Shown here: in pieces, positions 1 to 8,757 of the stretch
How positions within the stretch are numbered: the first letter of the stretch is position 1
Layout of the letters: the number at the start of each line of letters is the position of its first letter
NCBI GenBank assembly: GCA_020629435.1
Contig: JAHDDI010000009.1
Coordinates: 1 to 34,260 of the forward strand
Reading direction: 5' to 3'
Origin: Minisyncoccota bacterium
Lineage (GTDB): Bacteria > Patescibacteriota > Minisyncoccia > Phycocordibacterales > GCA-2747955
DNA length: 34,260 bases
The notes under the pieces: model-generated
What the model saw: only the letters and a program-made list of their open reading frames with translations
What the model was told of the DNA's origin: nothing
Databases searched by the model: none
Made by a program: the position numbers and the translations under genes

Positions 1-30
1 AAGCCGGGACTTCGACCCCGGCTTTTGCAA
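1..30. terminator. Intrinsic terminator of a gene left of the window
   Basis: An 8-bp stem (AAGCCGGG with CCCGGCTT) around a short loop is followed by TTTT. It would end a + strand transcript from outside the window. The A-run at the other side is too weak to support use on the - strand. Confidence 0.7.
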
Positions 31-68
31 TGCCAGATTATTCACAGGACACATGTAGTTGGGCATAG

Positions 69-74
69 TACAAT
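69..74 (+). promoter_or_regulatory. -10 box for rmuC, leaderless layout
   Basis: TACAAT ends 6 bases before the ATG at 81, so the predicted transcript begins at the start codon. No -35 match and no Shine-Dalgarno sequence is visible. Confidence 0.6.
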
Positions 75-80
75 GAATAT

Positions 81-1220
81 ATGGATACATCAGAACTATT
101 TATTGGAGCAATGTTGCCGTCGGTAACTTTTTTACTACTCTCGGCACTGGCAACCTTTGGGTTTTTCTACTTTTTGCGCAAGACCAAACCAGACGATTCA
201 AAACAAGACAGTGAATCAATGGTAATGCTACAACAACAACTACAGGAGATTTTACGATCAAACCAAGATATTAAATTATCTAACGAACAATTAAAATCCG
301 ACCTATCAGAAAAATTGAACGAAAAACTGGGTCAGTCACATCGTGACATGTCTGCGTCTGTGCAAACACAGTTCCAAGAGTCACAGAAACTAATAAAGGA
401 AATCACTGGTGAATTAGGAGACGTTAAAAAAGGACAAGAAAAAGTGGCGGGTTTTACTGAACAATTAAAAAATTTACAAGACATTTTACAAAACAGTAAA
501 CAACGTGGGGCATTGGGTGAATATTTTTTGGAATCCACCATATCCAATATATTACCGCCAGATAATTATGAATTTCAATATAGCTTTAAAGACGGCTTGA
601 TTGCAGATGCGATTATCAAATTAGAAGCAGGAAAAATTTTGGCTATTGATTCAAAATTTAGTTTAGAAAACTATAACAATATTATTTCAGAGTCTGATTC
701 GTCAAAACGAGAAGTGTTTGAAAAAGTATTCAAAGAAGATTTGAAAAAACGAATCATGGAAACAACAAAATATATAAAGCCCAACGAAGGAACTATGGAC
801 TTTGCGTTTATGTTTATTCCGTCAGAGGGAATTTATTATGATCTGTTAATTTCTAAAATTGGTGTGGTTAATAGTCAGAACTTTTTGGAATATGCCTTTC
901 GAGAAAAAAAGGTAATTGTCGTCTCGCCGTCGACACTGTACGCATATCTGCAGACTATCATGCAGGGACTCAAGGCCTTGCAAATAGAAAAGCAAGCAAC
1001 AACCATCATCAAAAAGGTAGAAGACTTACAAAAACATGTTAATTCATATCAAACCTATCATGAAAAATTAGGGAATAGTCTCAGTACAGTCGTAAACCAC
1101 TATGATGCGTCTGGAAAACAATTAAAAATGATTTCCCGCGACACCTTGAAAATAGTTGGAGATGGGGAAGTGTTTGAGCCATCTGCATTAGATAAACCTA
1201 AACCATTAATTGAAGACTAG
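81..1220 (+). CDS. rmuC: RmuC family DNA recombination protein
   Basis: RmuC proteins are membrane-anchored, nuclease-related proteins that limit inversions between repeats; their biochemistry is not well settled. This 379-residue protein has an N-terminal membrane helix (about residues 10-32), a long polar coiled coil (about 45-140) and then the RmuC domain, with RGALGE at 142-147, the conserved IDSKFSLE at 189-196 and MFIPSEG at 244-250. The length is normal for compact members of the family. The start is fixed by the -10 box 6 bases upstream. The next gene begins 2 bases after the stop, so the two are probably cotranscribed. Stop is TAG. Confidence 0.9.
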   Translation: MDTSELFIGAMLPSVTFLLLSALATFGFFYFLRKTKPDDSKQDSESMVMLQQQLQEILRSNQDIKLSNEQLKSDLSEKLNEKLGQSHRDMSASVQTQFQESQKLIKEITGELGDVKKGQEKVAGFTEQLKNLQDILQNSKQRGALGEYFLESTISNILPPDNYEFQYSFKDGLIADAIIKLEAGKILAIDSKFSLENYNNIISESDSSKREVFEKVFKEDLKKRIMETTKYIKPNEGTMDFAFMFIPSEGIYYDLLISKIGVVNSQNFLEYAFREKKVIVVSPSTLYAYLQTIMQGLKALQIEKQATTIIKKVEDLQKHVNSYQTYHEKLGNSLSTVVNHYDASGKQLKMISRDTLKIVGDGEVFEPSALDKPKPLIED

Positions 1221-1222
1221 TC

Positions 1223-1924
1223 ATGAATGAAACACCTGGTACTGAAAGAACGAACGGTGAGTCACTTTATAATCCTGATTTTTTTACCGAAGAAGCATTG
1301 GCACTAAAAAGAGAGATGCTTGATACTTTTATCTATGCATCTGGTTTGGTTCCTCAGACCTTTGTTTTTGTCACACCTCAGATGATGTCGATCCATGCAA
1401 AACGTAACCAAGCTGGATATGATCAGCTGTTGTTTACACAACTAAAACCAGAAGAAAAACTTCAGTTTGGAAAACAGCTCGAACGATCAAGAGATAATGC
1501 GCATAGTGGAGCGGATATACCTATGCGAAATAACCCAAGTACCGTATTTGATTTGTACGACGGTCTTTACAAGAATGCTGGTGTTAATTTGAGCGAAAGG
1601 GTGTATTCGTATTTTGCTGGGGCTGGTGTCTCTGACGAGAATATCATGATGTTCGCAGAATGGTTAAGAGAATTTTACTTACGGAATAAAGATGTGTTAC
1701 GGGAATACAAAAAGGCACTATCTGATAGATCAAAAGTGGCAGTAGGGAGTGTTCCTCCAGGCGAGGATCCAAGTCAGTTGTTACAAGGTCTCGTGAATAA
1801 CGCAGCCATGGAATTTAGAGAGTCGGACGTATATTTATCAATAAAGAAAAGTGCAGCCAATCCTAGTGTCGTAGATGAGTTATTAGATGAATATGTATTT
1901 CCGCATAGTGTTTTAGTTGGATAG
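1223..1924 (+). CDS. Hypothetical protein
   Basis: A 233-residue soluble protein that I do not recognise. It has no signal peptide, no membrane helix and no cysteine cluster. It is polar, with a helical middle and end (many Leu, Glu, Arg). It begins 2 bases after rmuC with no Shine-Dalgarno sequence and no -10 box of its own, so it is probably the second gene of an rmuC transcript and translated by reinitiation or coupling. Coding character is supported by a full-length open frame with codon use like its neighbours and by the tight junction. Stop is TAG. Confidence 0.75.
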   Translation: MNETPGTERTNGESLYNPDFFTEEALALKREMLDTFIYASGLVPQTFVFVTPQMMSIHAKRNQAGYDQLLFTQLKPEEKLQFGKQLERSRDNAHSGADIPMRNNPSTVFDLYDGLYKNAGVNLSERVYSYFAGAGVSDENIMMFAEWLREFYLRNKDVLREYKKALSDRSKVAVGSVPPGEDPSQLLQGLVNNAAMEFRESDVYLSIKKSAANPSVVDELLDEYVFPHSVLVG

Positions 1925-1991
1925 CTGTGTATAAAATATTATAGCGAATCTTTATAAACAGATAGTTTATGTTGTGCGGTCATGCACTTGG

Positions 1992-1997
1992 TATAAT
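1992..1997 (+). promoter_or_regulatory. -10 box for the cofD-like gene, leaderless layout
   Basis: A perfect TATAAT ends 6 bases before ATG 2004. An in-frame upstream start at 1974 would lie upstream of this box and outside the predicted transcript. Confidence 0.7.
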
Positions 1998-2003
1998 TGG
2001 TGT

Positions 2004-2972
2004 ATGCATAAAAAAGTAGTAACCATTGGAGGAGGGACAGGGTCTTTCATGGTATTGTCGGAACTAAAAAAACGGGAAAATATCGAAATTACAGCAATCG
2101 TAAACATGACTGATGCGGGCGGGTCAACTGGACAGCTACGTGATGAAATAGGGGTACTACCTGCTGGTGATGCAAGACAGGCATTAATAGCATTGGCACA
2201 GTCAGAACAACAGTGGCGAGACCTCATGACCTACAGGTTTGAAGATGGAAACATGTCTGGGCATAGTTTTGGAAATTTACTCTTAGGGGCACTAGAGAAA
2301 ATATCAGGCTCGTTCGAGCAAGCACTCGAACGAGCCAGTGAATTATTGCAGGTCAGAGGGACTGTTGTTCCTATTACTCTTGATGATTCACAGGTAATAA
2401 TAGAGTCACAAAATGACGAAATTTTTTACGGTGAAAACAAGATAGATGAATCAGTCGTTGCAAACCCTAAAGCAATTTATTTTAATAAATCCACCACACT
2501 GAACCCAGTTGCTGAACAAGCAATCAAGAAGGCGGATATAATTATTATTTGTCCAGGTAATTTTTACTGTTCAATAATGCCAAATTTGCTGGTTTCTGGT
2601 ATGCACCAAGCGCTATCAAAGTCCCGTGCTAAAAAATATTTTATTGCAAATTTAGTTTCTAAATACGGACATACAACTGACATGACCGTCTTCGATTTTA
2701 TAGACCGTGCACATAAGGCAGTTGATTTATCTTTTATCGATACAGTAATCTATAACACTCAAACAACAATAGACCCTCAGTTACAAGCAATTTACGATGC
2801 AGATGGTGAGCACTTGATAAGTGTAGGGGATATGGATTCATACAGAGACATCGAGCAAATTGGCGTTGACTTGATTGCTGAAGACACAATTGCTCAAAAT
2901 ACATATGACACAGTAAAAAGGTCGCTTATTCGTCACGATGCAAAAAAATTAGTAGACATTATTCTTAAGTAG
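2004..2972 (+). CDS. CofD/YvcK-like protein (gluconeogenesis factor family)
   Basis: The family includes the archaeal 2-phospho-L-lactate transferase CofD and bacterial YvcK, a UDP-sugar-binding protein needed for cell shape and growth on gluconeogenic carbon sources. The sequence shows the nucleotide-binding GGGTGS at residues 9-14, the NMTDAGGSTG stretch near 34-43, an MSGHSFGNLL motif and a CPGNFY motif, all typical. With no other F420 gene in view, a YvcK-like regulatory role in cell-wall precursor supply is more likely than cofactor synthesis; that is inference. I chose ATG 2004 (322 residues) because the protein then starts directly with a beta-strand before GGGTGS and the -10 box sits 6 bases upstream. 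The middle of the gene carries a perfect 12-bp inverted repeat (2307-2336). Stop is TAG. Confidence 0.85.
   Translation: MHKKVVTIGGGTGSFMVLSELKKRENIEITAIVNMTDAGGSTGQLRDEIGVLPAGDARQALIALAQSEQQWRDLMTYRFEDGNMSGHSFGNLLLGALEKISGSFEQALERASELLQVRGTVVPITLDDSQVIIESQNDEIFYGENKIDESVVANPKAIYFNKSTTLNPVAEQAIKKADIIIICPGNFYCSIMPNLLVSGMHQALSKSRAKKYFIANLVSKYGHTTDMTVFDFIDRAHKAVDLSFIDTVIYNTQTTIDPQLQAIYDADGEHLISVGDMDSYRDIEQIGVDLIAEDTIAQNTYDTVKRSLIRHDAKKLVDIILK
2307..2336 (+). repeat. Perfect 12-bp inverted repeat inside the cofD-like gene
   Basis: GGCTCGTTCGAG (2307-2318) and its exact complement CTCGAACGAGCC (2325-2336) flank a 6-base spacer. In mRNA this is a strong GC-rich hairpin within an otherwise AT-rich gene. 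There is no T-run after it, so it is not a standard terminator. Confidence 0.85.
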
Positions 2973-2982
2973 ATTTATTTGC

Positions 2983-2988
2983 TATTAT
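2983..2988 (+). promoter_or_regulatory. -10 box for proS, leaderless layout
   Basis: TATTAT ends 6 bases before ATG 2995, just 10 bases after the upstream stop codon. Confidence 0.55.
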
Positions 2989-2994
2989 ATTGAC

Positions 2995-4239
2995 ATGAAA
3001 CAATCACAACTATTTACAAAAACACGAAAAGAAGCACCAGCAGACGAAACAGCCAAAAATGCACAATTGTTAATCCGAGCAGGTTTTGTTCACAAAGAAA
3101 TGGCAGGAGTGTATAGTTTTTTACCTCTTGGTTGGCGCGTTTTTAATAATATTTCAAATATTATTCGTGATGAATTAAATAAATCGGGTGCACTGGAAAT
3201 GCACATGTCGACTCTGCAGGAAAAAGAAAAATGGCAAAAAACAGACCGGTGGAGTGATGATGTTGTAGACAACTGGTTTAAGACAAAACTAGTTAACGGA
3301 ACAGAGTTGGGACTGGCTTTTACTCATGAGGAAGACATTGCAAATATTATGACAAATTTTGTTAGTTCGTATAAAGATTTGCCATTTTATGCATATCACA
3401 TTCAAAACAAACTCCGAAATGAATCGCGAGCAAAATCCGGTGTTATGCGTGGACGTGAATTTTACATGAAAGATTCTTATTCATTTTCTAAAGACAAACA
3501 ACAGCACGAAGAATATTATGAAAAAATGAAAGACGTGTATATGAATATTTTTACCCGATTAGGAATCGGAGAGCAAACATTTATTACTGTTTCAAACGGC
3601 GGAAGCTTTTCTAAATATAGTTATGAATTTCAGACTGTGTGTGATGCAGGAGAAGACGTTATTTATATTGATGAAAAATCCGGTCTTGCAATCAACGCAG
3701 ACGACTGGAACGATGAGACTGTCGCTGATTTTGGATTTGAAACTGACAAATCAAAATTAAGAGAAGAAAAGTCTGCTGAAGTGGGGGACATATATTCATT
3801 AGGTACAAAATATTCAGAAGCACTTGGTTTGATGTTTAATGACGAAGAAGGAAAGAGTCAGCCTGTTGTTATGGGGTCTTACGGTATAGGTGTAAACCGA
3901 TTGCTCGGTGTGTTGGCAGAAGTATTTGGTGATGAAAATGGATTAGTGTGGCCCGAGTCCGTTGCTCCATTTCAAGTACACATTATTTCAATCAACGAAG
4001 ATGAAAAAGCAATCGGGCTTTATAATGAACTAGTAAAACGCGGTGTTGATGTTTTGTTAGATGATCGAGACGCACGTCCGGGACAAAAATTTGCTGATTC
4101 AGATTTAATCGGTATTCCACACAGAATTACAATTTCAAGTCGCTCATTAGAAAATGGTGGATACGAATACAAAAAACGGACTGAAGATGAATCAAAGATT
4201 ATTCTTCCGGAAGAATTTAATTCAATGTTTACTCGATAA
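2995..4239 (+). CDS. proS: Prolyl-tRNA synthetase, compact form without the editing insert
   Basis: Class II aminoacyl-tRNA synthetase that charges tRNA-Pro. Motif 1 surrounds GVYSFLPLGWR (38-48), motif 2 runs from RNESR at 141 to the KD at 160, and motif 3 is GSYGIGVNRL (294-303). The anticodon-binding domain fills the last ~100 residues, with the family's DDRDARPGQKFADSDLIG signature. At 414 residues it is well short of the usual bacterial ~570: only about 130 residues separate motifs 2 and 3, so the YbaK-like INS domain that removes mischarged alanine is absent, as in the short alphaproteobacterial type. A stand-alone editing factor would have to be encoded elsewhere. Stop is TAA. Confidence 0.95.
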   Translation: MKQSQLFTKTRKEAPADETAKNAQLLIRAGFVHKEMAGVYSFLPLGWRVFNNISNIIRDELNKSGALEMHMSTLQEKEKWQKTDRWSDDVVDNWFKTKLVNGTELGLAFTHEEDIANIMTNFVSSYKDLPFYAYHIQNKLRNESRAKSGVMRGREFYMKDSYSFSKDKQQHEEYYEKMKDVYMNIFTRLGIGEQTFITVSNGGSFSKYSYEFQTVCDAGEDVIYIDEKSGLAINADDWNDETVADFGFETDKSKLREEKSAEVGDIYSLGTKYSEALGLMFNDEEGKSQPVVMGSYGIGVNRLLGVLAEVFGDENGLVWPESVAPFQVHIISINEDEKAIGLYNELVKRGVDVLLDDRDARPGQKFADSDLIGIPHRITISSRSLENGGYEYKKRTEDESKIILPEEFNSMFTR

Positions 4240-4251
4240 AATACACAAACG

Positions 4252-4279
4252 TTGTTATTTATTACAGATACTGTATATT
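4252..4279 (+). promoter_or_regulatory. Promoter of the RNase P RNA gene
   Basis: TTGTTA (4252-4257) and TATATT (4274-4279) are 16 bases apart, placing the transcript start near 4286, where the P1 helix of the RNA begins. Confidence 0.5.
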
Positions 4280-4285
4280 CTTATT

Positions 4286-4604
4286 ACTTCTACGGAAGAT
4301 AGTTACTCTACGGAGAGGAAAGTCCGGACTTGTGATGATTTGATTCATAAAGCGTAGCAGGTAACACCTGTCGGGGGCGACCCTAGCGATGCGAGCAGAG
4401 ACGCCGAAACAGAAATGGGACGGCACCCATCTTGGGTGAGTCAACACGGTAACGTGTTGGGTGAAACGGCTAAATTCGTACGTGCAAGCAAAGTCGTACT
4501 GCAGTAATGCAGAGTGCCGCAAAGAATCATGTGGCAACATATGATCAAGATAAATGACTATCCTGTGTTTACACAGACAGAATCCGGCTTACGAAGTAGA
4601 AGAT
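4286..4604 (+). ncRNA. rnpB: RNase P RNA, bacterial type A-like
   Basis: Catalytic RNA that trims the 5' leader from pre-tRNAs. The universally conserved P4 strands are present: GAGGAAAGTCCGGAC at 4315-4329 and ACAGAATCCGGCTTA at 4577-4591. P1 is formed by CTTCTAC (4287-4293) and GTAGAAG (4596-4602). In between lie the GGTGAAACGG (L15 region) with GCAAGCAAAGTC downstream, and an AGTGCCGCAAAGAA block typical of the specificity domain. At about 319 nt it is on the short side for type A. Open reading frames crossing it on both strands are accidental. Confidence 0.93.
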
Positions 4605-4606
4605 AT

Positions 4607-4638
4607 CAAAAAACGGCGCTAATGGCGCAGTTTTTTTG
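4607..4638 (+). terminator. Intrinsic terminator of rnpB
   Basis: A short GC hairpin (GCGC arms with one mismatch below, extended by AAC/GTT) is followed by a run of seven T at 4631-4637. Confidence 0.75.
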
Positions 4639-4701
4639 TTAGCAAATTTACGTCATGAGCATGACAAAATTAACAACAAGCAGTACACCTTTCTAAAATG
4701 G

Positions 4702-4707
4702 TATAAT
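4702..4707 (+). promoter_or_regulatory. -10 box for ftsW, leaderless layout
   Basis: TATAAT lies 7 bases before ATG 4715. This favours the ATG over the in-frame TTG at 4709. Confidence 0.65.
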
Positions 4708-4714
4708 CTTGTTT

Positions 4715-5839
4715 ATGAGAAAAGTACGATTGTATAAATACAATAAACCTTTGTTGGTACTCACCAGTATTTTGTGTGCACTTGGTTTGCTAATTTTATT
4801 TTCTGCAGCGCTAGGAGAGTTAAATTCTACAGTTAATTTCTACAGAATTATGCTTGTTCAACTTGTTGGTCTTGCCTTGGGATTTGCTGTGATCTTTGTC
4901 GCTATCAGTAATAAAAAAGTCGACTACAGATGTTTTTACAAAAAGTACTATGCACTATATTTTTTTGTTTTTTGTATTATTTTTCAATTACTGGTTTTTT
5001 CTCCTATTGGAATAGAACGAAAAGGGGCCACAAGATGGGTAGATGTCGGAGTCACCACTGTACAACCATCTGAGTTTCTTAAGATTGGGCTCATCCTTTT
5101 CTTGGCGTCATTATTGGTTGGTTTCAAAAAAGAAATCAAAAGTATTAAATATCTGTCCATATTATTGGTATCAAGTGTCGGATTTGTTGCATTACTTATG
5201 TTGTTAATCAGGGACAAAGGTACACTGATAATCATTGGTTTGGCTTCTCTGGCAATGTTGCTCGTATCAAAAGCGAGCAATAAACATATCGCCATCTTGG
5301 CCCTTGCGGCCATGGTTGCTCTGGGTGGTCTGATAAGCCTCAATAGTAACGACGGTTATGCGCGTGACCGTATATTGTCATATCTAAATATCATAGAGAG
5401 CCCTACTGGTCAGGACTATCAAATTAATCAAGCAATCGTAACTATCGGATCAGGGCAAATTAGTGGAAAGGGGTACGGGCAATCGGTACAAAAGCACAAA
5501 TACTTACCCGAGACACTCAACGACAGTATCTTTGCAATCTATGCAGAAGAATGGGGATTTATGGGTTCAGTACTGCTAGTGGTACTTTTCTTGCTGTTTG
5601 CATGGTATGGCTTAGCAATTGCCCGTAATGCCCGAGATGAATACGGTAGATATATTGTTGTTGGGTTAACGGTATTGATCACAGCCCAAGCGTTTTTTAA
5701 TATAGCGGCACTTATGAAATTGGTACCTCTCTCAGGTATGCCTTTGATTTTTATCTCAAAAGGTGGTTCGTCATTGTTGGCGTCGCTTATTATGGTTGCA
5801 ATAATTTTAAATGTTTCTCGGTTCAACAAGAGCTCATAA
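4715..5839 (+). CDS. ftsW: Septal peptidoglycan polymerase FtsW (SEDS family)
   Basis: SEDS glycosyltransferase that polymerises lipid II at the division septum together with a class B penicillin-binding protein. About ten membrane helices fill the 374 residues. Family signatures are present: GATRWVDVG with VQPSEFLK after it, RDKGTLII, GSGQISGKGYGQS, LPETLNDSIFAIYAEEWGFMGS (the Asp in LNDSIF matches the catalytic Asp of the loop) and LPLSGMP-like VPLSGMPLIFISKGGSS near the end. RodA is the alternative, but MurG directly downstream favours FtsW. Stop is TAA. Confidence 0.9.
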   Translation: MRKVRLYKYNKPLLVLTSILCALGLLILFSAALGELNSTVNFYRIMLVQLVGLALGFAVIFVAISNKKVDYRCFYKKYYALYFFVFCIIFQLLVFSPIGIERKGATRWVDVGVTTVQPSEFLKIGLILFLASLLVGFKKEIKSIKYLSILLVSSVGFVALLMLLIRDKGTLIIIGLASLAMLLVSKASNKHIAILALAAMVALGGLISLNSNDGYARDRILSYLNIIESPTGQDYQINQAIVTIGSGQISGKGYGQSVQKHKYLPETLNDSIFAIYAEEWGFMGSVLLVVLFLLFAWYGLAIARNARDEYGRYIVVGLTVLITAQAFFNIAALMKLVPLSGMPLIFISKGGSSLLASLIMVAIILNVSRFNKSS

Positions 5840-5855
5840 AAGATAAATATTTTGT

Positions 5856-5861
5856 TACAAT
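5856..5861 (+). promoter_or_regulatory. -10 box for murG, leaderless layout
   Basis: TACAAT ends 6 bases before ATG 5868, inside the 28-base gap after ftsW. murG may therefore have its own start as well as read-through from ftsW. Confidence 0.6.
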
Positions 5862-5867
5862 GTACTT

Positions 5868-7004
5868 ATGAAAATAGTAATTACTGGTGGAGGCTCTGGA
5901 GGCCATTTTTATCCGCTTATTGCAGTAGCAGACAAAATAATTGAGCAGTCAGAGAATCGTAAAATTCTAAAGCCAGAAATTTATTATCTTGCTGATACTC
6001 CCTATGATGAAAAACTTTTGTTTCGGAAAGATATTCGTTTCCGAAAAATATCTGCCGGAAAACTGAGAAAGTATTTTTCTATTAAGAATTTCTTTGATGC
6101 ATTCAAAACACTGTGGGGGACTGTGCGGACTTTTTTCCTTATGTTTAGCCTGTATCCAGATGTAGTGTTTACTAATGGGTCGTATATAGCAATGCCTGTT
6201 TTGATTTCTGCAAAGATATTACGTATCCCAGTCTTGGTTCATGCATCTGACACGGTACCTGGACGTGCCGTAGTTTTTGGTTCAAAATTTTCAAAGAAAA
6301 TATCAATTGCATTTCAAGAAGCAGCTGAGGGATTTAGAGAAAAAGACAGAAAAAAAATTGCACTATTAGGTAATCCAATCCGAGATGAAATATTGCGACC
6401 ATTGCACAATGGTGCGTTCGAATTTTTGGAACTAGATAAAAACCTGCCAACTATTTTGATTATGGGTGGTTCACTCGGCGCACAGGCCATGAATGATGCA
6501 ATCGTAGATGCATTACCTCAGTTATTATTAAAATACAATGTTATCCACCAGTGCGGTAAGGCGAATCATGTTGAAGTATTGGGACGGTCTGATGTTCTTT
6601 TGTATGATCATCCATACAAAAATAGGTACCGACTATTCCCATATTTAGATGACTTGGCAATTCGTATGTCAGTGGGGGCATCGCAATTGGCAATAATTCG
6701 CGCAGGAGCTGGTACTATTGCTGAAATTGCCAATTGGGGGGTTCCATCAATCACAGTTCCAATACCGTCTGCCATATCTCATGACCAAGAGAAGAATGCT
6801 TTTGCTTATGCACGAAGTGGTGCATCTGTAGTTATGAAGCAAAGAAATTTGTCTGCAAACTTAATCATCTCGGAAGTTGAGCGAATTATGAACGACGCAC
6901 AATTACAAGAATCCATGTCTCAATCTGCACGAGCATTCGCCAAGCCAGATGCAGCCCAAGCAATTGCTAACGCGGTACTAGACATTGCCATCGATCACGA
7001 ATAA
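5868..7004 (+). CDS. murG: UDP-GlcNAc:lipid I N-acetylglucosaminyltransferase MurG
   Basis: Adds GlcNAc to lipid I on the inner face of the membrane, giving lipid II, the substrate of the FtsW encoded just upstream. A GT-B fold protein of 378 residues. The N-terminal glycine-rich loop reads GGGSGGHFYP (usual GGTGGH), a VFTNGSY segment and the HASDTVPGRA segment follow, and the second domain has IMGGSLGAQAMND and the donor-site RAGAGTIAEIANWG with the PSITVPIPSA stretch. Stop is TAA, 4 bases before the next gene. Confidence 0.95.
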   Translation: MKIVITGGGSGGHFYPLIAVADKIIEQSENRKILKPEIYYLADTPYDEKLLFRKDIRFRKISAGKLRKYFSIKNFFDAFKTLWGTVRTFFLMFSLYPDVVFTNGSYIAMPVLISAKILRIPVLVHASDTVPGRAVVFGSKFSKKISIAFQEAAEGFREKDRKKIALLGNPIRDEILRPLHNGAFEFLELDKNLPTILIMGGSLGAQAMNDAIVDALPQLLLKYNVIHQCGKANHVEVLGRSDVLLYDHPYKNRYRLFPYLDDLAIRMSVGASQLAIIRAGAGTIAEIANWGVPSITVPIPSAISHDQEKNAFAYARSGASVVMKQRNLSANLIISEVERIMNDAQLQESMSQSARAFAKPDAAQAIANAVLDIAIDHE

Positions 7005-7008
7005 TTAT

Positions 7009-7332
7009 ATGAACACCGTTAAACGATTTCAAAGACGAAAAGAAGATTTTGAATGCGCTGTCTGCAAAACACAAGTAGTCGGTACTGGGTACACCAATCA
7101 CTGTCCCGAGTGTCTCACTAGCAAGCATGTAGATATTTTTCCTGGTGACAGACTAGAAGAATGTGGAGGAGTCATGCCTGTTGTTGAAATAATAAGAAAA
7201 GGAGATGGATATACCTTGGTACATAAATGTCTTACCTGTAAATATACTCACACCGATCACTTCAGAGACAACGCTGATAATATAGATTCTTTAATTACGT
7301 TGTCTAAAAAACTCGCCAAGTCTAAGAGTTAA
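7009..7332 (+). CDS. RNHCP domain protein (zinc-ribbon-like)
   Basis: A 107-residue protein of the RNHCP family, small predicted metal-binding proteins of unknown function. It has FECAVCK near the N-terminus, then TNHCPECLTSKHVD and PGDR, a CGGVMP motif and a final CLTCKYT: three cysteine pairs consistent with zinc binding. An alternative ATG at 6985 would overlap murG by 20 bases; I prefer 7009, where the conserved region begins close to the N-terminus. It follows murG by 4 bases and is probably cotranscribed. Stop is TAA. Confidence 0.82.
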   Translation: MNTVKRFQRRKEDFECAVCKTQVVGTGYTNHCPECLTSKHVDIFPGDRLEECGGVMPVVEIIRKGDGYTLVHKCLTCKYTHTDHFRDNADNIDSLITLSKKLAKSKS

Positions 7333-7354
7333 GTGTTTTTTTAATACATTTTGT

Positions 7355-7360
7355 TATACT
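7355..7360 (+). promoter_or_regulatory. -10 box for secD, leaderless layout
   Basis: TATACT lies 7 bases before ATG 7368. No Shine-Dalgarno sequence is present. Confidence 0.55.
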
Positions 7361-7367
7361 GCTAGCC

Positions 7368-8756
7368 ATGAATAAATACAGATTATTTTTTGTTGTAATC
7401 ATTGCTGTGATAGCCATGCTCGCATACTACGTTGCAGTAAGTGGTTCAGAAACAGAGAACAAGGGTTTCGATTTTGGATTGGATCTTGCTGGGGGAACAC
7501 AACTGACTTATGAAGCAGACATATCTCAACTAGAAACAACTGATGTGCAGGGATCGATTTCTGCCTTACGTAACGTTCTTGAATCTAGATTAAACGCACT
7601 AGGCTCATCTGATATCAAGGTGACAACAGAAACGGCATCAGTTTTCTCTGAAAACAATGAAAATTACTATCGCGTGAATGTGGAAATACCAGGGGTATTT
7701 GATGCAACCGAAGCAAAAAACCTTATTGGAAAAATCCCATTATTGGAGTTTCGTTTAGAAGTTGACCAGTCTACATTGTTGTCAGAAATTTCGGAAGCTC
7801 AAACTGCAGGATCAAGCGTTGAAGATTTAAGTACTGAAGAATATTTTCAGGCACTAGATGCACTTGATCCTTATGATTTATATACTGCAACAGGTCTGAC
7901 GGGGCGTTATGTTGAAAACGCAGTGCTCTCTACAGGTAATGGGTCTATTGAACCCACTGTGCTATTGCAATTTGATGCAGAGGGTAGCATGCTATTTGCA
8001 GAAATAACAAAAAATAACATCGGGCGAGCCATGGCGATTTTCTTGGATGGGCAAGTCATTTCTGCGCCAATTTTGCAGGCTGTAATATTGGATGGGAACG
8101 CACAGATTTCAGGTAATTTTACTACCGAAGAAGCAACCGCACTGGTTCGAGATCTTAAATTTGGGGCACTACCAGTACCTATTAATTTGGTTTCTACGCA
8201 ATCTATATCGCCTACACTAGGTACAGATGTTGTCTCTGGTGGAATTGATGCAGGTGCGTGGACGTTTATTTTGGTGTCACTTTTGTTGATTTTCTTGTAC
8301 AGGATTGGTGGTATTGTTGGAACTATTGCACTGAGCATGTACACGCTACTTTTACTCTCGTTTTTCAAGTTCACCGGACTTGATTTAACTGCTGCAGGGA
8401 TTGCTGGATTTATAATCACTATTGGTATGGCGGTTGATGCAAACATTTTGATCTTCGAGAGAATCAAAGAAGAACTACGAAACGATGAACAGAGTGTGGA
8501 GTACGCAATTCGAGATGGTTTTTCTCGAGCATGGTTGTCTATTCGTGATGGAAACACATCATCAATCATAGTAGCAGTAATTTTATATTTCTTGACTACG
8601 TCCTTCATTAAGGGGTTCGCACTTACATTTGGTGTTGGAGTATTGATTTCAATGTTTACCGCAATTACTGTTACACGAACAATACTACTAGCGGTAAGTT
8701 CTGACAACAAACACTTCCGTAATTTATTAGTTGGTCCGATAAAAAATAAACAATAA
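7368..8756 (+). CDS. secD: Protein translocase subunit SecD
   Basis: SecD works with SecF in the membrane, using the proton gradient to help pull proteins through SecYEG. The 462-residue protein has an N-terminal helix, the FGLDLAGGTQL motif after it, a large extracytoplasmic P1 domain (about 50-280), then five C-terminal helices with the RND-like AGIAGFIITIGMAVDANILIFERIKEE region. The interior of P1 is compact. secF begins 1 base after the stop. Stop is TAA. Confidence 0.95.
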   Translation: MNKYRLFFVVIIAVIAMLAYYVAVSGSETENKGFDFGLDLAGGTQLTYEADISQLETTDVQGSISALRNVLESRLNALGSSDIKVTTETASVFSENNENYYRVNVEIPGVFDATEAKNLIGKIPLLEFRLEVDQSTLLSEISEAQTAGSSVEDLSTEEYFQALDALDPYDLYTATGLTGRYVENAVLSTGNGSIEPTVLLQFDAEGSMLFAEITKNNIGRAMAIFLDGQVISAPILQAVILDGNAQISGNFTTEEATALVRDLKFGALPVPINLVSTQSISPTLGTDVVSGGIDAGAWTFILVSLLLIFLYRIGGIVGTIALSMYTLLLLSFFKFTGLDLTAAGIAGFIITIGMAVDANILIFERIKEELRNDEQSVEYAIRDGFSRAWLSIRDGNTSSIIVAVILYFLTTSFIKGFALTFGVGVLISMFTAITVTRTILLAVSSDNKHFRNLLVGPIKNKQ

Positions 8757-8757
8757 T

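Noticed and set aside
4154-4540. Open frames on both strands after proS
   Set aside because: They lie inside the RNase P RNA gene, whose conserved blocks explain the sequence.
7907-8710. Long antisense frame of 267 codons in secD
   Set aside because: It mirrors the codon structure of a well-conserved gene, and its product resembles no protein.
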